Source of the DNA: Thiolapillus brandeum | GTDB lineage: Bacteria; Pseudomonadota; Gammaproteobacteria; Chromatiales; Chromatiaceae | Direction: 5' to 3' | DNA length: 64,000 bases | NCBI RefSeq assembly: GCF_000828615.1 | Contig: NZ_AP012273.1 | Span: 1,302,001-1,366,000, forward strand | In this document: positions 33,763 to 43,593 of the stretch, one piece after another | Layout of the letters: every line of letters starts with the position of its first letter | Position numbering within the stretch: position 1 is the stretch's first letter | The notes under the pieces: model-generated | Seen by the model: only the letters and a program-made list of their open reading frames with translations | The model's database searches: none | What the model was told of the DNA's origin: nothing | Translations under genes and position numbers: made by a program

Positions 33763-36066
33763 ATGTCCGATCAGCAGACCATTACCATCGAAGTCGATGG
33801 CAGGAAGCTCGAAGCCGCTCCGGGGCAGATGCTCATCGAGGTGACGGATGCCGCAGGCATCACCCTGCCGCGCTTCTGTTACCACAAGAAGCTCTCCGTG
33901 GCCGCCAACTGCCGCATGTGCCTGGTGGAAGTGGAAAATGCCCCCAAGCCTTTGCCTGCCTGCGCCACTCCCGTGGCGGACGGCATGAAGGCCTGGACTT
34001 GTTCCCCCCTGGCGCGCCAGGCTCAGAAGGGCACCATGGAATTCCTGCTCATCAACCACCCTCTGGACTGCCCCATCTGCGACCAGGGGGGCGAATGCGA
34101 GCTTCAGGACGTGGCCATGGGCTTTGGTGGCGGCCTTTCCCGGTTCGTGGAAGGCAAACGGGTGGTGAAGAGCGACGACATCGGTCCTCTCATCGCCACG
34201 GACATGACCCGCTGCATCCATTGTACCCGCTGTGTGCGTTTCGGTGACGAGATTGCCGGAGTACGGGAAATGGGCGCCACGGGCCGTGGCGAGCACATGA
34301 AGATCGGCGTGTACGTGGAACATGCCGTGGCTTCCGAACTGTCGGGTAACATCATCGACCTCTGTCCCGTGGGGGCCTTGACCTCCAAGCCTTTCCGCTA
34401 CCAGGCCCGCGCCTGGGAGCTGACCACTCGTGACAGCATCGCCGCCCATGACGGCGTGGGTTCCAACATCCATGTGCACGTGCGCAATCACCAGGTGATG
34501 CGCGTGGTGCCCAAGGACAACGAAGCGGTGAATGAGACCTGGCTGTCCGACCGCGATCGTTTCAGTTACCAGGCCCTGTACAGCGGCGACCGCCTGGAAA
34601 AGCCCCTGCTGCGCAAGAATGGCGAGCTGGTGGCAGCCGAGTGGCAGGAAGCCCTGCTGGAAGCGGCCAGCATCCTCAAGGATGCCGACAAGGAGCGTCT
34701 GGGCGCCCTGGTGTCGCCCAGCGCCACTCTGGAGGAAATGCACCTGCTGCGCCGCCTCCTGGCCGGCCTGGGATCTCACAATGTGGATTTCCGCCTGGGG
34801 CAGGGAGATTTTCGCAGTGCGGATCCCGCCGTTCCCTGGTTGGGTCAGAAGCTCGCCGAGGTGGAGAACAATCAGGCGGTACTCCTGATCGGTTCCTGGT
34901 TGCGCAAGGATCAGCCCCTGCTCAACCACCGGGTGCGCAAATCGGCACTCGCGGGTGGCCGGGTCATGGCCATCAATCCGGTGGATTATGATTTCAATTT
35001 CAGTCTTTCCGGAAAACTGGTTTGCGCGCCTTCCGGCATGGCGGCAGAACTGGCGGGAGTGGCTGGTGCTTTGGGCGCGGATACCTGTGGCCTCTCTGTT
35101 GATGTCAGTGATCAGCACAGAGGGATTGCCGAGACCCTGAAGAGTGCCGATCGAGGCCTGGTGCTGCTGGGCAGTGTCGCTCAATCTCATCCTGATTTTT
35201 GTTTGTTGCGGCAGTTGGCCGCAAATATTGCCGATGCTGCCACTGTGAATCTGGGTTTTGCAGGCGAGGGCGCCAACAGCACTGGCGCTGCCATGCTGGC
35301 CAATGCCGCGGATACCGGCCTTTCCGTGGGCGATATGCTGGAACAGGGTTTGGATGCCTGCCTGCTGATGAACGTCGAGCCGGAATACGACAGCACGGAT
35401 CCCCGGGCCATGAACAAACTGTTGAGCAAGGCAAAAGTCGTGGCTTTGAGCACACACCTCAGCCCCTGGCTGGAAGAGCATGCCGACGTGGTGTTGCCTA
35501 TTGCAGCATTCCTGGAGACCGCTGGCAGTTTCATCAACCTCCAGGGCGATATCCAGTCCTTCAACGGAACCGCCCGTCCCGTCGGGGAGGCCCGCCCGGC
35601 CTGGAAAGTCCTGCGCGTGCTGGGCAATCTCGCGGATGTCGACGGCTTCGATTATGAGAGTGCAGCGGATGTGCGGGACGAGTTGATGAAGATCATCGCC
35701 GATACCCGCCTGGACAACAGCCTGCCCCAGGCGGATGCTCCCGCGCCCCGGCTGGCGGACAGCGATTTGCAGCGTATTGGTGGTACTCCTCTCTACCATA
35801 CGGACATGCTGGTGCGCCGGGCTCAGGCCTTGCAGCATACCCCGGATGCCTGGAAAGCCTGCCTGTGGGTGAATCCCGCCCTGGCCCAGGCTCTGGGCCT
35901 GGAGGACGGAGATTCGGTGACCATCAGACAGGGTGAGGGTGAACTGACCCTGCTCCTGGGTATGGATGAACGGGTGCCAGGCAACTGTGTGTGGATGCCC
36001 ACGGGAGTACCCGGCAGCGAGCTGCTGGGTGAAGGCTTCGGTGCGGTCTCACTGGAGAAGGCATGA
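33763..36066 (+). CDS. nuoG: NADH-quinone oxidoreductase subunit G
   Basis: A 767-aa 75-kDa-type subunit. The N-terminal ferredoxin-like part holds N1b ([15 protein letters not shown]), N4/N5 ligands ([28 protein letters not shown]) and a following cysteine in [15 protein letters not shown]. The remainder is a molybdopterin-oxidoreductase-like fold that has lost its cofactor in this family, ending in a short molydopterin-dinucleotide-binding-like domain ([16 protein letters not shown]). Overlaps nuoH by 4 nt. Confidence 0.96.
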   Translation: MSDQQTITIEVDGRKLEAAPGQMLIEVTDAAGITLPRFCYHKKLSVAANCRMCLVEVENAPKPLPACATPVADGMKAWTCSPLARQAQKGTMEFLLINHPLDCPICDQGGECELQDVAMGFGGGLSRFVEGKRVVKSDDIGPLIATDMTRCIHCTRCVRFGDEIAGVREMGATGRGEHMKIGVYVEHAVASELSGNIIDLCPVGALTSKPFRYQARAWELTTRDSIAAHDGVGSNIHVHVRNHQVMRVVPKDNEAVNETWLSDRDRFSYQALYSGDRLEKPLLRKNGELVAAEWQEALLEAASILKDADKERLGALVSPSATLEEMHLLRRLLAGLGSHNVDFRLGQGDFRSADPAVPWLGQKLAEVENNQAVLLIGSWLRKDQPLLNHRVRKSALAGGRVMAINPVDYDFNFSLSGKLVCAPSGMAAELAGVAGALGADTCGLSVDVSDQHRGIAETLKSADRGLVLLGSVAQSHPDFCLLRQLAANIADAATVNLGFAGEGANSTGAAMLANAADTGLSVGDMLEQGLDACLLMNVEPEYDSTDPRAMNKLLSKAKVVALSTHLSPWLEEHADVVLPIAAFLETAGSFINLQGDIQSFNGTARPVGEARPAWKVLRVLGNLADVDGFDYESAADVRDELMKIIADTRLDNSLPQADAPAPRLADSDLQRIGGTPLYHTDMLVRRAQALQHTPDAWKACLWVNPALAQALGLEDGDSVTIRQGEGELTLLLGMDERVPGNCVWMPTGVPGSELLGEGFGAVSLEKA

Positions 36067-37106
36067 TGGATTTTCTTATTGGAATCTATGAATGGCTGCC
36101 GGTCTGGATCCAGATCATTCTGAAGATCGTGGTGATCATGGCGCCCCTGATGGTGTTGGTAGCCTATTACACCTACGCCGAACGCAAGATCATCGGCTAC
36201 ATGCAGATTCGCCTGGGGCCGAACCGGGTTGGTCCCAAGGGCTGGCTGCAACCCATTGCCGACGCTTTCAAACTCATGTTCAAGGAAATCGTCCTGCCCA
36301 CTCATGCGGACAAGACCCTGTTTCTCATTGCGCCTTTGCTCAGTATCGGTCCGGCCCTGGCGGCCTGGGCGGTGTTTCCCTTCGATTCCGGCCTGGTATT
36401 GTCCAACATCAATGCCGGACTGCTATACCTGCTGGCCATGACCTCTATTGGTGTCTACGGTGTCATAATTGCCGGCTGGGCGTCCAATTCAAAGTATGCA
36501 TTCCTGGGGGCGATACGCTCCGCAGCGCAGATCGTTTCCTACGAAATCGCCATGGGCTTTGCTCTGGTGGGTGTGCTGATCGCCGCCGGCAGTTTGAATC
36601 TGGGGCAGATCGTGGAAGGCCAGTCCGGTGGTTTCTGGCACTGGTACTGGCTGCCCCTGTTGCCCTTGTTCGTGATCTATTTCATCTCCGGTGTGGCGGA
36701 AACCAACCGTTCTCCCTTCGATGTGGCGGAAGGAGAGTCCGAGATCGTTGCCGGTTTCCACGTGGATTATTCCGGCATGGCCTTCGCTGTGTTCTTCCTT
36801 GCGGAATATGCCAACATGATTCTCATCTCCGCCCTCACCGCGCTGATGTTCCTGGGCGGCTGGCTGTCTCCCTTCCAGGGAACCTTCATGGAGTCCTGGT
36901 TCGCCTGGGTGCCTGGCATCCTGTGGCTGGTGGCCAAAACGTTTATCTTCATGTTCCTGTTCCTGTGGTTCAGGGCGACTTTCCCACGCTATCGCTATGA
37001 CCAGATCATGCGCCTGGGCTGGAAAGTCTTCATTCCCATTACCATTGTGTGGATTGTCGTGGCGGGAGCCATGCAGGTCTATGACATTGGTCCCTGGTAC
37101 CAGTGA
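36063..37106 (+). CDS. nuoH: NADH-quinone oxidoreductase subunit H
   Basis: A 347-aa membrane subunit with about eight helices at the junction of the two arms, next to the quinone chamber. Conserved [24 protein letters not shown] and [26 protein letters not shown] (acidic residues of the E-channel). Overlaps nuoG, 14 nt before nuoI. Confidence 0.97.
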   Translation: MMDFLIGIYEWLPVWIQIILKIVVIMAPLMVLVAYYTYAERKIIGYMQIRLGPNRVGPKGWLQPIADAFKLMFKEIVLPTHADKTLFLIAPLLSIGPALAAWAVFPFDSGLVLSNINAGLLYLLAMTSIGVYGVIIAGWASNSKYAFLGAIRSAAQIVSYEIAMGFALVGVLIAAGSLNLGQIVEGQSGGFWHWYWLPLLPLFVIYFISGVAETNRSPFDVAEGESEIVAGFHVDYSGMAFAVFFLAEYANMILISALTALMFLGGWLSPFQGTFMESWFAWVPGILWLVAKTFIFMFLFLWFRATFPRYRYDQIMRLGWKVFIPITIVWIVVAGAMQVYDIGPWYQ

Positions 37107-37120
37107 GGAGGCGCTGAAAC

Positions 37121-37621
37121 ATGAAGACCATGATTCACTATATCCGCTCCCTGTTCCTCCTGGAACTGTTCAAGGGCATGAGCGTGACCGGGCGTTATCT
37201 GTTCCGCAAGAAGTTCACTCTGAACTATCCCGAGGAGAAGGCGCCGGTATCCCCGCGTTTCCGCGGCCTGCATGCCCAGCGGCGCTATCCCAACGGGGAG
37301 GAGCGCTGTATTGCCTGCAAACTGTGCGAGGCAGTCTGCCCGGCCAATGCCATCACCATCGAGGCGGCCCCCCGGGAAGATGGCTCACGCCGCACCACGC
37401 GTTATGATATCGACTTGTTCAAGTGCATCTTCTGCGGGTTTTGTGAGGAATCCTGTCCTGTGGATGCCATCGTGGAGACACGTTTGTACGAATATCATTT
37501 CGAAGATACGGACAAGGTGGCGGGGAACTACATCATGACCAAGGAGAAACTTCTGGCCATGGGCGACAAATACGAGGCGCAGCTGGCTGAAGACCGCGCG
37601 GCCCAGGCGAAATACCGGTGA
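37121..37621 (+). CDS. nuoI: NADH-quinone oxidoreductase subunit I
   Basis: A 166-aa 8Fe ferredoxin-type subunit carrying N6a and N6b. Two motifs: [20 protein letters not shown] and [18 protein letters not shown]. The N-terminal amphipathic part anchors it to the membrane arm. Length normal. Confidence 0.97.
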   Translation: MKTMIHYIRSLFLLELFKGMSVTGRYLFRKKFTLNYPEEKAPVSPRFRGLHAQRRYPNGEERCIACKLCEAVCPANAITIEAAPREDGSRRTTRYDIDLFKCIFCGFCEESCPVDAIVETRLYEYHFEDTDKVAGNYIMTKEKLLAMGDKYEAQLAEDRAAQAKYR

Positions 37622-37628
37622 TTGAGAC

Positions 37629-38234
37629 ATGAGCTTCGAGAAATTCCTGTTCTACATGTTTGCCGTGATCCTGCTCGGAGCTGCCGTGATGGTGGTGACC
37701 CGGCGTAACCCGGTGCATTCTGCGCTGTTCCTGGTGCTGGTGTTTTTCAATATGGCGGGTATCTGGATTCTGGCGGAAGCGGAGTTCCTGGCCATCGCTC
37801 TGGTGCTGGTCTACGTGGGGGCGGTGATGGTGCTGTTCCTGTTCGTGATCATGATGCTGGATATTGATCTGGCCACGGTACGGGCCGGGTTCGTGCGGCA
37901 TCTGCCCCTGGGCCTGCTGGTGAGCGCCCTGATGTTCATGGAAATGGCTCTGGTTCTTGGCCCCAAGCATTTTGGTCTGGCCAGATATGCTGCGCCGGAA
38001 GCTGCTCCTGCAGACTACAACAATACGGCTGAGCTGGGCCTGTCCCTGTTCACCCGGCATCTGTATGCCCTGGAGATAGCCGCGGTTATTCTGTTGGTGG
38101 CCATGATTGCGGCTATCAGCCTGACCCTGCGCAAGCGTCCTGGAACCAAACGTCAGAATATTACCGAGCAGCACATGGTCAGGAAAAAAGACCGTCTGAA
38201 GATCGTCAAGATGGCGGCGGAGGAGAAGGGCTGA
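37629..38234 (+). CDS. nuoJ: NADH-quinone oxidoreductase subunit J
   Basis: A 201-aa membrane subunit with five helices, including the segment [20 protein letters not shown] around the pi-bulge helix. The C-terminus is basic ([20 protein letters not shown]). Its TGA shares one base with the nuoK ATG. Confidence 0.96.
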   Translation: MSFEKFLFYMFAVILLGAAVMVVTRRNPVHSALFLVLVFFNMAGIWILAEAEFLAIALVLVYVGAVMVLFLFVIMMLDIDLATVRAGFVRHLPLGLLVSALMFMEMALVLGPKHFGLARYAAPEAAPADYNNTAELGLSLFTRHLYALEIAAVILLVAMIAAISLTLRKRPGTKRQNITEQHMVRKKDRLKIVKMAAEEKG

Positions 38235-38539
38235 TGATTTCCCTGTCTGAATATCTTATTCTCGGCGCCCTGCTGTTCGTCATCAGCGTGGCGGGTATTT
38301 TCATCAATCGTAAAAATCTCATTGTGCTGCTCATGTGCATCGAGCTGATGCTGCTGGCGGTGAATATCAACTTCGTGGCTTTCTCCCATTTCCTTGGAGA
38401 CGTAACGGGGCAGGTATTCGTGTTCTTCATTCTCACGGTAGCGGCAGCGGAGGCGGCCATTGGTCTGGCCATCCTCATTGTGCTGTTCCGCAACCGCAGA
38501 ACCATCGATGTCGAAGATCTCGACACCCTGAAGGGGTAG
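38234..38539 (+). CDS. nuoK: NADH-quinone oxidoreductase subunit K
   Basis: A 101-aa three-helix subunit. Conserved Glu residues of the proton path lie in [19 protein letters not shown] and [18 protein letters not shown]. Exact family length. Four nt before nuoL. Confidence 0.97.
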   Translation: MISLSEYLILGALLFVISVAGIFINRKNLIVLLMCIELMLLAVNINFVAFSHFLGDVTGQVFVFFILTVAAAEAAIGLAILIVLFRNRRTIDVEDLDTLKG

Positions 38540-38543
38540 CGCC

Positions 38544-40511
38544 ATGCCAGATATCGACATGAAAACCCTTTATCTCGCCCTGGTGCTGGCGCCTTTGGCC
38601 GGCTCCATCATCGCCGGCCTGTTCCGCAACCAGATCGGCAAGGCCGGTGCTCACTGGGCGGCCATTCTGGGAGTGGGTGTCTCTTTCGTCCTGTCGGCCT
38701 ACGTATTCTGGCTACATGCGTTCCAGGGCGCGCCGGTGTTCAACGAGAACATATACACCTGGATGGTCGTGGATGGTCTGCAGTTGCATGTGGGCTTCCT
38801 GGTGGACAACCTCACGGCCATGATGATTACCGTGGTGACCTTTGTCTCCCTCATGGTGCATATCTACACCATCGGCTATATGGCCCATGAAGAAGGCTAT
38901 CAACGCTTTTTCAGCTACATTGCCCTGTTTACCTTTTCCATGCTTATGCTGGTCATGGCCAATAATTTCCTGCAGCTGTTTTTCGGCTGGGAAGCCGTGG
39001 GTCTGGTGTCCTACCTGCTCATTGGTTTCTATTTCAAGAGGGAGACGGCCATCTTCGCCAACATGAAGGCCTTCCTGGTGAACCGGGTGGGAGACTTCGG
39101 TTTCATTCTCGGGATTGCCGCCGTGGCCATGTACTTCGGCAGTCTGGATTACACCCAGGTATTCGATGCCGCGCCGGGCAAGGCGGGTGAGACCATCAAT
39201 ATTCTCGGCAGCAGCCAGTGGTCCCTGATGACGGTCATCTGCATCCTGCTATTCATTGGCGCCATGGGCAAGTCCGCCCAGATGCCTCTGCATGTGTGGC
39301 TGCCGGACTCCATGGAAGGCCCGACTCCCATTTCCGCCCTGATTCACGCGGCCACCATGGTCACCGCCGGTATCTTCATGGTGGCGCGTATGTCGCCGTT
39401 GTATGAGTTGTCCGAGACGGCCTTGAGCTTCGTTCTGGTGATTGGCGCGACCACAGCCTTCTTCATGGGCGTCATCGGCATCGTGCAGAACGACATCAAG
39501 CGGGTCATTGCCTATTCCACCTTGTCCCAGCTGGGCTATATGATTGCTGCCCTGGGGGCGTCGGCCTATGCTGCGGGGCTGTTCCATCTCATGACCCATG
39601 CCTTTTTCAAGGCCCTGCTGTTCCTGGCTGCCGGTTCCGTCATCATCGGCATGCATCATGATCAGGATATCCGCAACATGGGCGGGGTGCGCAAGTATAT
39701 GAAGATCACCTGGTTCACCTTCCTGCTGGGTACTCTGGCCCTTATCGGTTTCCCGGGCTTTTCCGGTTTCTTCTCCAAGGACGCCATTATCGAGGCAGTG
39801 GGGGAATCCCAGATTCTGGGTTCCGGCTATGCCCACTGGCTGCTGGTGGCTGGAGTCTTCGTTACTGCTCTGTATTCTTTCCGCCTGTACTTTATCGTCT
39901 TTCACGGCAAGGGGCCACGGGACGAGCATGCGAAAGAACACATCAAGGAATCCCCGGCTGTGGTCACTGTGCCCCTGATTCTACTGGCCATACCCTCGGT
40001 GATCATTGGCTGGATGACCATCGAACCCATGTTGTTCGGCGATTATTTCAAGGGCGTGCTGCACGTGGCGTCCGCCCATGACACCCTGGGGGAGATGGGT
40101 GAGCATTACCACAACCAGATCGGCTTTGTCTCTCACGGGGTAATGGCGCTGCCATTCTGGCTGGCCATGGGTGGCCTGGCAGTGGCATTTTATGTGTACA
40201 TGATCAAACCGGAAATCGCCCGTAATCTGGCCATCCGCTTTGACTGGCTGTACGGCCTGCTGGTGCGTAAATACGGGTTCGACGAGTTGTACCAGGCGGT
40301 ATTTGCCAAGGGCAGCCTGCTGCTGGGCAAGGGGCTGTGGGTCGTTGGCGACCGTACCCTCATCGATGGTATTGCGGTGAATGGTTCGGCGCGTTCCGTG
40401 GGCGTACTGGCCCAGACCCTGCGCTGGTTGCAGAGCGGTTACCTGTATCACTATGCCGTTGCCATGATTCTGGGCCTGTTGGGCCTGGTGTACTGGTTCG
40501 TGATTCGCTGA
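38544..40511 (+). CDS. nuoL: NADH-quinone oxidoreductase subunit L
   Basis: A 655-aa antiporter-like proton-pumping subunit with about 14-16 helices and the long lateral helix near the C-terminus. Conserved WEAVGLVSYLLIGFYF, MGKSAQMPLHVWLPDSMEGPTPISALIHAATMV (in parts) with the key Lys and His residues, and GFFSKDAII. RBS precedes the ATG in the short gap after nuoK. Confidence 0.97.
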   Translation: MPDIDMKTLYLALVLAPLAGSIIAGLFRNQIGKAGAHWAAILGVGVSFVLSAYVFWLHAFQGAPVFNENIYTWMVVDGLQLHVGFLVDNLTAMMITVVTFVSLMVHIYTIGYMAHEEGYQRFFSYIALFTFSMLMLVMANNFLQLFFGWEAVGLVSYLLIGFYFKRETAIFANMKAFLVNRVGDFGFILGIAAVAMYFGSLDYTQVFDAAPGKAGETINILGSSQWSLMTVICILLFIGAMGKSAQMPLHVWLPDSMEGPTPISALIHAATMVTAGIFMVARMSPLYELSETALSFVLVIGATTAFFMGVIGIVQNDIKRVIAYSTLSQLGYMIAALGASAYAAGLFHLMTHAFFKALLFLAAGSVIIGMHHDQDIRNMGGVRKYMKITWFTFLLGTLALIGFPGFSGFFSKDAIIEAVGESQILGSGYAHWLLVAGVFVTALYSFRLYFIVFHGKGPRDEHAKEHIKESPAVVTVPLILLAIPSVIIGWMTIEPMLFGDYFKGVLHVASAHDTLGEMGEHYHNQIGFVSHGVMALPFWLAMGGLAVAFYVYMIKPEIARNLAIRFDWLYGLLVRKYGFDELYQAVFAKGSLLLGKGLWVVGDRTLIDGIAVNGSARSVGVLAQTLRWLQSGYLYHYAVAMILGLLGLVYWFVIR

Positions 40512-40531
40512 TAAGGATTGGATAGAAGATA

Positions 40532-42046
40532 ATGAGTGCAGATTGGCCAATTTTGAGTGCGATTATCTGGTTACCCGTCCTGGGTGGCCTGCTGGTCCTG
40601 TTCAGCGGTGACAAGGCACCCAACGTCAGCCGTTGGCTGGCCCTGGGGGTAGCGGTGCTGACTTTCCTGCTCAGTATTCCTTTGTGGACAGGTTTCGATG
40701 CTTCCACTGCTGCCATGCAGTATCAGGAAAACCTCCCCTGGATCGAATCCTTCAAGGTGAACTATCATCTGGGCGTGGATGGTATTTCCATGCCCCTGAT
40801 CCTGTTGACTACTTTCATTACCATTCTGGTGCTTATCGCGGGTTGGCAGGTCATCCAGTACAAGCCTTCCCAATATATGGCCGCCTTCCTCATCATGGAA
40901 GGTGTCATGGTTGGGGTTTTCTCGGCGCTGGATGCCATGCTGTTCTATGTGTTCTGGGAAGCCATGCTCATCCCCATGTTCCTGATCATCGGTATTTGGG
41001 GCGGGCCGAACCGGGTGTATGCCACCATCAAGTTCTTCCTCTATACCTTTCTCGGTTCCGTGTTCATGCTGGTGGCCCTGGTGTACATGTACTTCCAGTC
41101 CGGAAGCATGGAGATTCTCGGGTTCCACACGCTGAAACTGGGTCTCACGGAACAGATTCTCATTTTCCTGGCTTTCCTGGCGGCCTTTGCCGTCAAGGTG
41201 CCCATGTGGCCGGTACATACCTGGCTGCCGGATGCCCACGTGGAAGCGCCCACCGGTGGTTCCGTGATACTGGCAGCCATCATGCTCAAGATTGGCGGCT
41301 ACGGTTTCCTGCGCTTCAGTCTGCCCATCACGCCGGATGCCAGCCATCACCTGGACTGGTTGATCATTGCCATGTCTCTCATCGCTGTGGTGTACATCGG
41401 GTTCGTTGCTCTGGCTCAGAAGGACATGAAGAAGCTCATTGCCTATTCCTCTATTGCCCACATGGGTTTCGTCACTCTGGGCTTTTTCATCGTATTCATG
41501 ATCGCCGCCAATCCTGAAGTCAATAGTGGTGGTGTCCTGGGCGTGCAGGGTGGCATGGTGCAGATGGTGTCCCATGGCTTCATCTCTGCCGCCATGTTCC
41601 TGTGTGTCGGAGTGCTCTATGACCGTATGCACAGCCGCGAGATTGCCGACTATGGCGGTGTGGTGAATACCATGCCCTGGTTTGCTGCCTTTATGGTGTT
41701 TTTCGCCATGGCCAATGCCGGTTTGCCTGGCACCTCAGGTTTCGTGGGAGAATTCATGGTGATTCTGGCAAGCTTCCGGGCGGATTTCTGGTTTGCTTTC
41801 CTGGCGGCCACTACTCTTATTATCGGGGCGGCCTATACGTTGTGGATGGTGAAACGGGTCATTTTCGGCGATGTGGCCAACGACCGCGTGGCAGCCCTGC
41901 AGGACGTGAACAAACGGGAAGTTCTGGTACTGGGATCTCTGACTCTGGCGGTACTCGCCCTGGGTCTGTGGCCCGAGCCCCTGGTGAAGGTCATGGACGC
42001 CTCCATCACCCATCTGGTCAATCACATTGCCGTATCCAAACTCTAA
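40532..42046 (+). CDS. nuoM: NADH-quinone oxidoreductase subunit M
   Basis: A 504-aa antiporter-like subunit. Conserved FYVFWEAMLIPMFLIIGIWGG (Glu of the channel), KVPMWPVHTWLPDAHVEAPT with the pumping Lys, and YSSIAHMGF. Separate from nuoL by 20 nt and from nuoN by 12 nt. Confidence 0.97.
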   Translation: MSADWPILSAIIWLPVLGGLLVLFSGDKAPNVSRWLALGVAVLTFLLSIPLWTGFDASTAAMQYQENLPWIESFKVNYHLGVDGISMPLILLTTFITILVLIAGWQVIQYKPSQYMAAFLIMEGVMVGVFSALDAMLFYVFWEAMLIPMFLIIGIWGGPNRVYATIKFFLYTFLGSVFMLVALVYMYFQSGSMEILGFHTLKLGLTEQILIFLAFLAAFAVKVPMWPVHTWLPDAHVEAPTGGSVILAAIMLKIGGYGFLRFSLPITPDASHHLDWLIIAMSLIAVVYIGFVALAQKDMKKLIAYSSIAHMGFVTLGFFIVFMIAANPEVNSGGVLGVQGGMVQMVSHGFISAAMFLCVGVLYDRMHSREIADYGGVVNTMPWFAAFMVFFAMANAGLPGTSGFVGEFMVILASFRADFWFAFLAATTLIIGAAYTLWMVKRVIFGDVANDRVAALQDVNKREVLVLGSLTLAVLALGLWPEPLVKVMDASITHLVNHIAVSKL

Positions 42047-42058
42047 GGTCTCCAGCTG

Positions 42059-43516
42059 ATGGAATACAACGCATCCACATTGCTCCCCCTGCTGCCGGAA
42101 ATCGTGCTCCTGTCGGCCATTGCCGCTATTCTCATCCTTGACCTGTTCCTGGATCAGGCCAAACGTTTCTTCACATACGGCCTCTCCATCGCGGCTCTGG
42201 TGGCTACCATTGCTGCCGTCATGGCCAGTGGCGGCGAGCACAGCCAGACGCTCATGTATGGTGCCTATGTGCGCGATGCCATGAGTGATGTTCTGAAGAT
42301 ATCCCTGCTCAGTGTCGGCATCTTTGCATTCATCTATTCACGCGCCTACCTGGTGGAGCGGGGGTTGTTCCGGGGCGAATTCTACACCCTGGGTATGCTC
42401 GCCATCCTGGGTATGATGATCATGGTCTCCGCCGGGGGATTTCTCAGCTTGTATCTGGGTTTGGAGCTGTTGGCTCTGAGCTTGTATGCCCTGGTGGCTT
42501 TCGATGGAAAATCCAAAGCAGGCTCTGAAGCGGCCATGAAATATTTCGTTCTGGGAGCTTTGGCATCCGGTATGTTGCTTTACGGCATCTCCATGATCTA
42601 CGGTGGCACCGGCATGCTGGACTTTGCTGGCGTCGCCAAGGCTATCGCCAGTGGTGAGACGGACAAGACCGTACTTACCTTTGGCCTGGTGTTCGTGCTC
42701 ATCGGTATCGCCTTCAAGTTTGGTGCGGTGCCTTTTCACATGTGGGCACCGGATGTCTATCAGGGCGCGCCCGTGGTGGTCACGGCATTCCTGGGCAGCG
42801 TGCCCAAGATTGCTGCCTTCGCCATGGCCATGCGTATTCTTTCCCAGGGCCTGGGGGGGCTGGGACCCGAGGTAGGCTGGCAGGGCTGGCAGGGCATGCT
42901 CATTATTCTGGCGGTGTTGTCTGTGGCCCTGGGTAACGTGGTGGCCGTGGTGCAGGACAACATCAAGCGCATGCTGGCTTATTCCACCATATCCCACGTG
43001 GGTTTCATCTTCATGGGTCTTCTGGCCGGAGCCGGAAAGGGTTACACCTCGGCCATGTTTTACACCATTGTGTATGCCCTGACCGCCGTGGGCGCTTTTG
43101 GTTTGCTGGCGATTCTAAGCCGCAAGGGAGTGGAGGCAGAGAATATCCATGATCTCAAGGGCCTGAACAAGCGCAGCCCCTGGCTGGCGGCGATGATGAT
43201 GTTGATGATGTTCTCCATGGCAGGTGTGCCTCCCACTGTGGGATTCTTCGCCAAACTGTTCGTTCTGGATGCCCTGGTCAATGCCAACATGCTATGGCTG
43301 GCCTTGGTGGCGGTGGCATTTTCCGTCATTGGAGCCTTCTACTATCTGCGGGTGGTCAAGGCCATGTATTTCGATATGCCCATATCCCAGGCGCCCATTG
43401 TGGCAGGTGCTGATGCCAGGATAGCCATCTCCGTCAATGGTCTGGCGATGCTGTATTACGGTATTTTCCCGGCTTCCCTGTTGACTCTGTGTCAGGCGGC
43501 GATTCAGTCACTGTAG
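42059..43516 (+). CDS. nuoN: NADH-quinone oxidoreductase subunit N
   Basis: A 485-aa antiporter-like subunit, last of the operon. Conserved YLGLELLALSLYALVAFD, FKFGAVPFHMWAPDVYQGAP and AYSTISHVGFI. About 14 helices. A terminator follows 25 nt after the stop. Confidence 0.97.
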   Translation: MEYNASTLLPLLPEIVLLSAIAAILILDLFLDQAKRFFTYGLSIAALVATIAAVMASGGEHSQTLMYGAYVRDAMSDVLKISLLSVGIFAFIYSRAYLVERGLFRGEFYTLGMLAILGMMIMVSAGGFLSLYLGLELLALSLYALVAFDGKSKAGSEAAMKYFVLGALASGMLLYGISMIYGGTGMLDFAGVAKAIASGETDKTVLTFGLVFVLIGIAFKFGAVPFHMWAPDVYQGAPVVVTAFLGSVPKIAAFAMAMRILSQGLGGLGPEVGWQGWQGMLIILAVLSVALGNVVAVVQDNIKRMLAYSTISHVGFIFMGLLAGAGKGYTSAMFYTIVYALTAVGAFGLLAILSRKGVEAENIHDLKGLNKRSPWLAAMMMLMMFSMAGVPPTVGFFAKLFVLDALVNANMLWLALVAVAFSVIGAFYYLRVVKAMYFDMPISQAPIVAGADARIAISVNGLAMLYYGIFPASLLTLCQAAIQSL

Positions 43517-43541
43517 AGGAAGTGCTTGATCTGATGGTAGC

Positions 43542-43576
43542 AAGGGGATGCAATCCGGGGTTGCATCCCTTTTTTA
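43542..43576 (+). terminator. Rho-independent terminator of the nuo operon
   Basis: GGGATGCAA (43545-43553) pairs with TTGCATCCC (43561-43569), extended by G-T and A-T pairs and followed by a T-run; loop of 7 nt. Confidence 0.87.
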
Positions 43577-43593
43577 TTGACTGAGGAAAACAC

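Noticed and set aside
33688-35838. A 716-aa minus-strand frame
   Set aside because: It lies antisense to nuoG, with no start context or motif.
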